From the NCBI GenBank assembly GCA_002451555.1, contig DKCU01000052.1, positions 1 through 23,515 of the forward strand: DNA of 23,515 bases, written 5' to 3'. Each line of letters opens with the position of its first letter. Position 1 is the first letter of the stretch. This DNA is from Candidatus Segatella albertsiae (lineage in GTDB: Bacteria; Bacteroidota; Bacteroidia; Bacteroidales; Bacteroidaceae). The notes under the pieces are model-generated. The model was not told the DNA's origin. It did no database searches and was given only the letters and a program-made list of their open reading frames with translations. The translations under genes and the position numbers were made by a program. Shown here piece by piece: positions 16,663 to 23,515 of this stretch.

Positions 16663-16926
16663 GATTCACAATGAGAAATTTACGGAAATTAGAATATTTT
16701 GAGTTAAATCAGATACTTGCCTACAAAATTCTCTAAAATCGAACCTTGTGTATTTTGATAGGCTTACCCGAATATCAGTTACGATCTTGTTGCCGATGAT
16801 GATTCTAACTTTGTCTTTCGTGTGCTGTTGTAACAGTGCTGTTTAAAATAAATGTAGAGGATTTCTATAAAATAGAGCAATGAAAAAAGAAAAATCACCA
16901 ATTTCGCAAATTTCTTTAATAAAAGA
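16663..16926. other. Gene-free stretch between divergent promoters, possible small remnant
   Basis: AT-rich DNA. On the minus strand, a frame of about 57 codons runs from roughly 16843 down to 16670 (including KDKVRIIIGNKIVTDIRVS) without an ATG start and with no recognised family. It may be a gene remnant or chance. Nothing else is seen. Confidence 0.3.
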
Positions 16927-16957
16927 TTTGTTTGTTTAGATTATTTTTGTATATTTG
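16927..16957 (+). promoter_or_regulatory. Promoter of the surface-protein/toxin-like pair
   Basis: TTTG (16927-16930), a 19-nt spacer and TATATTTG (16950-16957) match the Bacteroidota housekeeping promoter exactly. The leader to ATG 17026 is about 60 nt. It should drive both genes of the pair, which are 17 nt apart. Confidence 0.8.
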
Positions 16958-17025
16958 CGAACATAATTTCTTCCTATTTATGGATGCATACCATCTATTA
17001 CCTCAGAACTTAAAAATGACAGCTC

Positions 17026-19995
17026 ATGAGAAAATTTTCCTCTTTGTTACTGTTAGGGTTCGCTCTTGGGACTTCCGCCCAAACACCGGGAGGAGTCAGC
17101 GGAAGCGAACTGTGGTTCAAGACAGCACCCTTGACATCGGACCTGCAAGGGTATTACCGTTGGCAGGATTTCTCGGGTGATTCCATACAGCTGATGCTGT
17201 TGGACAGCCGGGGCGTTAAGTCGGAGCTTACACTTCCGAAAAGCTCAGTCCATTACTTCAACTTCAATCCGAGCCTATGGTTCGCAGACGGATTTCGCAG
17301 TCTGAGTGCCAAGCTCAAACACGGCAACCTCTCACAGGCTACCGTCATCGGTGTCTTTGCCCCCGAACTGGCATCCTTCGGCAAAGACATGGTTCTTTAT
17401 GCCCTTGACGGCCGCAAGGGTGACGGTGCCATTCTCAGCAAGGACAAAGTTGTAAGAGGCACTGGAGTTGAACCACTAGACTATGGCTCGACATCGGGTG
17501 AAGACTTGCTTTATCAAGCAAGTGATTCTTTGTCAGAGAATGGCTTTAAGGAAAGTGCCCTGAGAGTTGTTTCCTATTTCAAGGTAAACAATCCGTCAAC
17601 GTCGTTATGGGGAGACAGCTCCAATTCCACAATTTTGTTGGGCACACCTTACTCTTCTGGCAACATGAACACGGATTATACGACCTCCCTTTTCGGCAAT
17701 AACTCCATTAGGGGATATGCGCCGGAACTCATCGTGTTCAGTAGAATATTGACTCCTGATGAGCGCAGAAAGGTGGAAAGTTACTTGGCTGTGAAGTACG
17801 GCATCACCCTCAAGGGCTCGTATCTTGACAGCGAAGGAAACTTGATTTGGGACTTGGCGGAGAACCAAGCCTACCATCATCGTGTGACTGCTGTAGGAAA
17901 CGATGTTGCAGGAAGTCTTTTACAACCGCTTTCCGCTACCTCATATGAGGAAAGCCCGACTTATGCGGCATTGCAAGACAATGACACCTATCAAGATGCC
18001 AACCCTTACAACCTTTCATCCGCTTCCCGTCTGCTTGTCATGGGACGAGAAAATGGCAATCCGATGCCCGACAAGGGTTTTATGTTTTGGGGCGATGATG
18101 ATGCGTCACTTGCAACCTATACATCCCCGACAGATTCCCTGTGGCATGTCATGAAACGAACATGGATGGTAAAGACCAACGTGCCTTCAACGCCCGATAG
18201 TACAATAACAAGATGGACAGCACAAGGCTTCGAGGTATCCAAGAATGGCTTTACTGACAATATCATTCAGGAGGAAGCCGTATCCGGGGCTTATGCCACG
18301 ACACCTGCCTTTGTTGAAGGTGGAGGTGCATTGGAATTTACCTGTCCGACAAGCCATCCGACTTTTGACGTTGGCTTTGGAAGCAATGGCGGCAATACCT
18401 GCAAGTACGGTTTCCGATTCTCCAATGCAGGGGCGGTTTACCCTATCATCAACGGAACGGCATCAAATTCATACATTGCCACAGATGTTGACGGAACTGA
18501 CATATCAATCCGTAAGGAAGGCAAAAACATCTATCTGCGTGTTGATGGAACAGGAAGTGCTGCAAGAACCATGTCCCTTTCGGATGCAACTGACACAGAT
18601 ACAAATGTAGGCATCATCCGAACGGAAGGCTCGGAAGCCGTCTTGAATCTGACAGGCTTGAGGACTGGCGGCATTGGTGATGTCGGTTATATGGCAGAGT
18701 TGAGCTATGACCTCACGCCAAGCAAGGAGTTCTCTGACTATTGCCGCAAGCGTACCGTGATGCTCATAGACCCAAGCGGTGAAGGTGATTTCGACATCAA
18801 CAGCAATAGCAACATAAGATGTTCTAAGCCAGACATGACGAGAGGCAAGACCATTTTCAGAAATATCTTCTGGGATGCGGACGGAAGCGGCAGTGATGTT
18901 TTCACATTCGCCTATTATGACGGCATTTCCTTTGATGCAACACCTACACCGTCAAGTTGTGAGAATGGCGTTCCAAACAATGACGGCTACATCGACATCG
19001 GCATAAACATCGGTACACCTGTCTATTCCTATGTGCTCAGTGTAGATACCGTTGCTGGAAAAGTGCAAGGCGAGACCATCGTAAGCGGAACATTCTTTAG
19101 TGACACGCACAGAATCGGGAACCTTGCACCTGGTGTCTATACATTGTCTGTATCACAAGGTGGAGGCAACGAGATTTATGCCACAGGCAATGCACTCTAC
19201 ACCTCATACTCACATGATACCAAGACATATCTGTCGGGGGACATCTCATGGACAGTGAACGATACCAAGTCCAACTACCGTGTGGGACTGGAACCAAGCC
19301 TCACAGATGAGATTACCCAATATGGCTTCGATGTGCGAGGCGACAAGGCGCATATCATAACTGGTGGATATACGAGCCTTACACAATTTGTTACCATCAA
19401 GCCGGGCGATGTGCTCAGCGTTACAGTCCGCAATATGCAGGTCACATACAAGTTGAACGGACAGACCGTACACCATGAATATGTCTGGTCACTTCGTGCG
19501 TGGCGATTCTGCGTCAAGTATGGAAAGGGCGAGACGCATATCACCGACCTTACCGTAAACGGCGCCCCTGTAACTTCATTCACCACAAGGGGCAACGTGC
19601 AAATCGAGACACCGAAGAAATGTACGACAACAATGACTGTCTATGTCGGCAGTGAGTGTGACGGAAGTCTGCCTAACGGAACACGTGCCAAGGAGAACCA
19701 TGTTGGTGGTTCAGCCAATCAGTCGAATGACATGGGAAATTTAAGCAATGACGAGAATTTCTCGGTCAAGGGTGACGGTTCTACGACTGGCATCTATGAG
19801 GCGAAACTCACACAGGACAGACCTGTCGCAACCACGTTGATGGTGTTTGACGTATCTGGCAAACTTGTGGTTACTCGCCAAATGACAGGCGAAAGCGTCA
19901 AGCAAGCCGACTTCAAGGTTCCTGCATCAGGTGTGTATGTCGTAAAGGCAATTTCCGAGAATGGGGAGCATACAAGGAAAATCTCAGTAAAATAA
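17026..19995 (+). CDS. Secreted LamG/DUF8202-like surface protein with T9SS-type sorting domain
   Basis: A 989-residue exported protein. A signal peptide covers about 1-19 (LLLLGFALGTSAQ). Residues about 25-265 look like a concanavalin/LamG fold ending in ILTPDERRKVESYLAVKYG, and IWDLAENQAYHHRVTAVG follows at about 274-291. That pairing is characteristic of Bacteroidota DUF8202/LamG-type adhesins. The middle (about 330-900) is beta-rich and repetitive in style without catalytic motifs I recognise. The last about 80 residues (TLMVFDVSGKLVVTRQM, then VPASGVYVVKAI, ending KISVK) match the type A T9SS C-terminal sorting domain, implying export across the outer membrane and surface attachment or release. 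A SpvB-like gene starts 17 nt after its stop, so the two are an operon. Adhesion or carrier function is inferred. Confidence 0.8.
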   Translation: MRKFSSLLLLGFALGTSAQTPGGVSGSELWFKTAPLTSDLQGYYRWQDFSGDSIQLMLLDSRGVKSELTLPKSSVHYFNFNPSLWFADGFRSLSAKLKHGNLSQATVIGVFAPELASFGKDMVLYALDGRKGDGAILSKDKVVRGTGVEPLDYGSTSGEDLLYQASDSLSENGFKESALRVVSYFKVNNPSTSLWGDSSNSTILLGTPYSSGNMNTDYTTSLFGNNSIRGYAPELIVFSRILTPDERRKVESYLAVKYGITLKGSYLDSEGNLIWDLAENQAYHHRVTAVGNDVAGSLLQPLSATSYEESPTYAALQDNDTYQDANPYNLSSASRLLVMGRENGNPMPDKGFMFWGDDDASLATYTSPTDSLWHVMKRTWMVKTNVPSTPDSTITRWTAQGFEVSKNGFTDNIIQEEAVSGAYATTPAFVEGGGALEFTCPTSHPTFDVGFGSNGGNTCKYGFRFSNAGAVYPIINGTASNSYIATDVDGTDISIRKEGKNIYLRVDGTGSAARTMSLSDATDTDTNVGIIRTEGSEAVLNLTGLRTGGIGDVGYMAELSYDLTPSKEFSDYCRKRTVMLIDPSGEGDFDINSNSNIRCSKPDMTRGKTIFRNIFWDADGSGSDVFTFAYYDGISFDATPTPSSCENGVPNNDGYIDIGINIGTPVYSYVLSVDTVAGKVQGETIVSGTFFSDTHRIGNLAPGVYTLSVSQGGGNEIYATGNALYTSYSHDTKTYLSGDISWTVNDTKSNYRVGLEPSLTDEITQYGFDVRGDKAHIITGGYTSLTQFVTIKPGDVLSVTVRNMQVTYKLNGQTVHHEYVWSLRAWRFCVKYGKGETHITDLTVNGAPVTSFTTRGNVQIETPKKCTTTMTVYVGSECDGSLPNGTRAKENHVGGSANQSNDMGNLSNDENFSVKGDGSTTGIYEAKLTQDRPVATTLMVFDVSGKLVVTRQMTGESVKQADFKVPASGVYVVKAISENGEHTRKISVK

Positions 19996-20012
19996 CTTAA
20001 AGGAAGATACAC

Positions 20013-23000
20013 ATGAAGAATTATATACAGAAGATGGCGTGGGCATTGGCTTTGCTGCTCACCGCCACACTGTCCCTTTCGGCAAAGGACGGGACAGCCG
20101 TGAGAAAACTCTTCAAGAAGGGTGTCTCTGACAGTATCTCCGTAGGAGGTAGCAAACTGGTCGTTCTTCAGAAAGACCTTATCAGAAACAGAAGCCTTTC
20201 CGTGAACTCCATCGGAGAGGAGAACGTTCCTGAGCTTGATTTTGCCATGATCAATGTCACGGCAGGAGGACAGGGCTACCGTTTCCTCCCTCACGGAACA
20301 CACTTCACTGGCGAGGGTGCTACCGTAAAGATAAAGTACGACCGCACGAGAATACCAAGTGGCTATACCGAGGACGACATCCGTACCTATTACTATGACC
20401 CAGCCGAAAAGCATTGGGTTGCATTGGAACGTGTGCGTGTCGATAAGAAGGAGGAGTGTGTCGTTTCCAAGACGACCCATTTCACCGACATGATTAATGG
20501 TGTGATACAAGCCCCGGAGTCACCGCAGACGGAGGGCTTTGCCCCGACAATGATGAACGACATCAAGGCGGCTGACCCGACGGCGAAGATAAATGTCATT
20601 GCGCCTCCGAGCGCAAACAACCGTGGCTCTGCCAACTTGCAGTATCCGTTCGAGATGCCGCCGGCACGAAACGGCATGCAGCCAAGCCTTGGCTTGCAGT
20701 ACAGCAGCGAGGGCGGTAGCGGTTGGCTCGGCGAGGGTTGGAACGTCAGCGTGCCAAGCATTACGCTTGACACCCGATGGGGCGTGCCTCGTTATGACCT
20801 GTCGAAAGAGACGGAAACTTATCTTTTGTCCGGCTCGATGCTCTCCACGATGGACGATAGTGGACAGATGGGTGTCGCCCACCGTGGCGAGAAGATGAAC
20901 AGAAAGGCTGACCGCCAGTTCTACACTCGTCAAGGTGGAGATTTCAGCCGTATCATCCGCAAGGGTGACAGTCCAGCCAATTATTATTGGGAGGTTACCG
21001 ACAAGCAGGGTGTCAAATATACCTATGGTGGTGACGGAGCGGTTGTAAAAGGCAATGTTACCGATGTTTCAGGCAATACCCGTGAGGTGATTGCCGAATG
21101 GAAACTGAAACGTGTGGAGGAACTCCACGGTGACTATATAGAATATGTGTATGACATCGTGGACGAGGATGTGCGTGGCGGTTTGAAAGCCAAGGCTGCA
21201 TATCTGAAGGAGGTTCACGCTGGTAATGTGGGACAGGAACCGCACACTGTTGTGCTCTTTGAGGGCAACAAGGTAAAGCAGGTAAAGACCAACAATGCCC
21301 GCTATGGATTCCTCGCCTCCTCCAACAAATTGTTGGAGAAAGTGACCGTGAATTTCCAGGGCGAGACATTGCGCAGCTATGCCTTTGACTACAATGAAGG
21401 TGCATTCCACAAGGAAATGCTCACAGGTGTCAGACAGTATGACAACAATGGGAAGGAAGTGGCTTTCCAGAACTTCGACTACTATGATGACGTACAGGCT
21501 GAAAAAGGATATGTTCCGTTCAAGGATAATTCCGAGAAGTGGAACACGCACGATGACGGACTTGATGCAGGTTTCGTCAATCCGCTGCAAGTTGTCAGCA
21601 AGCGTTTCAGTGACAAGCCAACTGCACTTGGAGGAACGACCAGTTCTTCTGTAAGCGGTTCCTTCTATGCAGGTGTAGGTGTCGTGGATGGAAGTCCTTG
21701 GAAAGGCAACACTATAGGTGGTTCATACAGCTACTCCAGCGATACCAGCAAGGGACTTTCCGCACTTGTTGACTTGAACGGTGATGGACTTCCTGACAAG
21801 GTGTATAAGTCTGGTGGTTCCGTATATTATCGCCCACAGGTAAAGACTGACAACGGAGAAGTCGTATATGGTGAGCCTATCAAGGTAAAAGGCATTACCA
21901 GTTTCTCAACCGTGAAAAGCTCGACCAATACTTTCGGTGCAAATGCTGTTGTCGGCTGGAATGTCCTGACTGCCGTTGTCGGAACGGACAAATCTACCAC
22001 CAAGACTAAGACCACCCAGTATTTCAGCGACATCAACGGTGACGGACTTGTTGACCTCGTTTCCAATGGAAAAGTGTATTTCAACCACTTGGAATTTGAC
22101 GAGACAGGCAATGCCGTGCCTACATTTACGTTGAGCAGTGCTGACACGCCAAGCCCTATCATCTATGGTGGCAAGGTTGACACTTCCGTCATGGAAGTTA
22201 GCGAGGATGAACAGGCGGAATCCATCAAGAACTCCCCTATGGAGGACATCGTGCGTCTATGGCAAGCACCAAAGGCTGGAACTGTCAGTGTGGCAGGTCA
22301 AGTGAGCCTTGTCGCTCCGACCGGAGATTATGACGCTGACGAATACCAGAAAGCGGACGGTGTGAGGGTTGCCATTCAAAAAGGTGGCAATGAGCTTTGG
22401 AACAAGACTATCGCAAAAGGTGACGGCAGTTCTTATGCCGCTGCTGTATCTGCTGTTGCAGTCAAGCGAGGTGACAGAATCTATTTCCGTGTGCAGTCGG
22501 GTTCCGAGGAAACAAGCAATGGTTCTTTTGACAAGGTGAACTGGTCGCCTGCCATTACATACGCTGGCGAATCAAATGTTTTGCCTAATGGGCTTTCCTC
22601 AACAGAGTACAAGCCTGCGGATGGTGCCATCTACGATGTGAATACCTCTGCCAATGTGGAGAATGGTTCAAGCGTGGAAGTTCACAGTGCCTTCCACAAG
22701 CCTGTAACAACCGACGATGTTGTTCTCTGCATCATCGGCAGCAACGACAAGAAAGACAGTGACGGAAACGACAATCCGAACTATATCGAGAAGACAGTCT
22801 TTGCTCGTACATTGAAGGCTAATGAGGCATTCAAGGGTGATTCTCTCAACATCAGTTTGGAGAACACAGAAAAGCTGACCAACTTCAGCTTTGAGATTTC
22901 ATCAACCTCAAATGTTGATTGGAAGAATATCGGTTGGCAAGCATCTGTTACTTACAAGGACTCTGCCAATATCGAACAGACAATAGCTGTTCCTGCACAC

Positions 23001-23515
23001 TACAAGACATTTGCAAATGCCTTAGCAGAGGGCAAGCCATACTTGACCACTGCGACTGATACAATTATGGTTGTATCTCCAGTACTTACCCTTTCAGACA
23101 ATTCTATCAACGGTCAGATTACTTTGACCGCCAAGACAGAGGATGCGCTTGTTGGCAAGAAGTCTTTCATTATCGAGAATGGCATCTTGAAAGCCGATAC
23201 TCTGCGATTCGCAACGACCGCAGGAAAGAACATTTGGTTTGAATACAGCTATCCTGCAACAATTTCGGACGAAGTTGTTACTTCATCTTCTGTTTCCATT
23301 CTGAAAGATGCGGCAGGTCTTGTAACAGAGAATGTCCTTGCTGGATTCTATGCGGAAAGCGATAATCTTGGCTTCGGTATGCTCTACCGTGGCTGGGGAG
23401 GTTTTGTCTATAACTCGGCAGAAGGCAGATATGCAAAGCCTATTGACGAGTCATTGCTGAAATTACCAGAAAACGAGAACGACAAGGTTGACCCTCTCAC
23501 GATGGCATTCACTCC
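20013..23515 (+). CDS. SpvB/TcdB-like toxin-shell protein, partial (runs off the window)
   Basis: The frame from ATG 20013 is open through the end, giving at least 1167 codons with the C-terminus missing. A signal peptide covers about 1-24 (WALALLLTATLSLSA). Residues about 206-265 (SANLQYPFEMPPARNG, then GWLGEGWNVSVPSITL) match the N-terminal SpvB domain of Salmonella SpvB and of the TcB-type component of insecticidal Tc toxins. FG-GAP/VCBS repeats with calcium-loop motifs follow at about 585-597 (LVDLNGDGLPDKVY) and 670-683 (FSDINGDGLVDLV). In Tc and Rhs proteins this shell encloses a C-terminal effector. Here a Sec signal replaces the usual cytoplasmic start, suggesting secretion from the periplasm, perhaps by T9SS with its neighbour. 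The part around 20500-20900 is visibly more GC-rich. It may instead be a surface Rhs-like adhesin. Confidence 0.82.
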   Translation, partial: MKNYIQKMAWALALLLTATLSLSAKDGTAVRKLFKKGVSDSISVGGSKLVVLQKDLIRNRSLSVNSIGEENVPELDFAMINVTAGGQGYRFLPHGTHFTGEGATVKIKYDRTRIPSGYTEDDIRTYYYDPAEKHWVALERVRVDKKEECVVSKTTHFTDMINGVIQAPESPQTEGFAPTMMNDIKAADPTAKINVIAPPSANNRGSANLQYPFEMPPARNGMQPSLGLQYSSEGGSGWLGEGWNVSVPSITLDTRWGVPRYDLSKETETYLLSGSMLSTMDDSGQMGVAHRGEKMNRKADRQFYTRQGGDFSRIIRKGDSPANYYWEVTDKQGVKYTYGGDGAVVKGNVTDVSGNTREVIAEWKLKRVEELHGDYIEYVYDIVDEDVRGGLKAKAAYLKEVHAGNVGQEPHTVVLFEGNKVKQVKTNNARYGFLASSNKLLEKVTVNFQGETLRSYAFDYNEGAFHKEMLTGVRQYDNNGKEVAFQNFDYYDDVQAEKGYVPFKDNSEKWNTHDDGLDAGFVNPLQVVSKRFSDKPTALGGTTSSSVSGSFYAGVGVVDGSPWKGNTIGGSYSYSSDTSKGLSALVDLNGDGLPDKVYKSGGSVYYRPQVKTDNGEVVYGEPIKVKGITSFSTVKSSTNTFGANAVVGWNVLTAVVGTDKSTTKTKTTQYFSDINGDGLVDLVSNGKVYFNHLEFDETGNAVPTFTLSSADTPSPIIYGGKVDTSVMEVSEDEQAESIKNSPMEDIVRLWQAPKAGTVSVAGQVSLVAPTGDYDADEYQKADGVRVAIQKGGNELWNKTIAKGDGSSYAAAVSAVAVKRGDRIYFRVQSGSEETSNGSFDKVNWSPAITYAGESNVLPNGLSSTEYKPADGAIYDVNTSANVENGSSVEVHSAFHKPVTTDDVVLCIIGSNDKKDSDGNDNPNYIEKTVFARTLKANEAFKGDSLNISLENTEKLTNFSFEISSTSNVDWKNIGWQASVTYKDSANIEQTIAVPAHYKTFANALAEGKPYLTTATDTIMVVSPVLTLSDNSINGQITLTAKTEDALVGKKSFIIENGILKADTLRFATTAGKNIWFEYSYPATISDEVVTSSSVSILKDAAGLVTENVLAGFYAESDNLGFGMLYRGWGGFVYNSAEGRYAKPIDESLLKLPENENDKVDPLTMAFT

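Noticed and set aside
16932..17180. 82-codon frame overlapping the start of the surface-protein gene
   Set aside because: Its start lies within the promoter, and it overlaps the signal peptide region of a much better gene in another frame.
20013..23515. Gene broken by a frameshift near the right end
   Set aside because: Reading codon by codon from ATG 20013 shows no stop to the last base, so it is simply cut by the window edge.

Overview
The window looks like a chromosomal segment from a gut-type Bacteroidota, most likely Prevotella/Segatella. The reasons are a SusC/SusD outer-membrane pair with an FecI-type sigma factor and FecR anti-sigma, several promoters of the Bacteroidota form (TTTG about 19-20 nt before TAnnTTTG), lipoprotein signals typical of the phylum, and a C-terminal domain resembling the type IX secretion (T9SS) sorting signal. 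The genus is inferred from overall gene and repeat style and was not tested.

Layout. Positions 1-400 hold a terminator, a small membrane-anchored protein and a very long perfect hairpin. Ribonuclease R (424-2733, minus) follows. Upstream of it lie two tandem 66-bp repeats that probably carry its promoter. Positions 3055-13505 hold one functional block on the plus strand: ECF sigma factor, FecR-like anti-sigma factor, terminator, inverted-repeat leader, a periplasmic protein with three thioredoxin folds, a SusC-like TonB-dependent transporter with an STN signalling domain, a SusD-like lipoprotein, a DUF4843-type lipoprotein and a PKD-like lipoprotein. The expected logic is that the transporter senses its ligand through the STN domain, signals to FecR, and FecR releases the sigma factor to transcribe the uptake operon. 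No glycoside hydrolase or protease is encoded here, so the substrate is not revealed. The dedicated thioredoxin suggests a disulfide-containing or redox-sensitive substrate.

A palindromic REP/MITE-like element (about 13550-13695) separates this operon from a Na+/phosphate cotransporter with a C-terminal PhoU-like domain (13864-15564). Convergent to that gene is a sirtuin (15762-16469, minus). Its last codons lie inside a short 22-bp-period repeat array. A 556-bp intergenic stretch carries two good divergent promoters.

The right end (17026-23515) is an accessory-looking pair. The first gene encodes a 989-residue secreted LamG/DUF8202-like surface protein ending in a T9SS-type sorting domain. 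Seventeen bases later begins a large SpvB/TcdB-like protein with a signal peptide and FG-GAP (VCBS) repeats, whose frame is open to the window edge. It resembles the shell part of Tc/Rhs polymorphic toxins. By eye, codon use here (more GGA, ACA, TCA) differs from the SusCD operon. This pair is the most likely place for an undescribed system, but the part that would decide it, the C-terminus, lies beyond the window.
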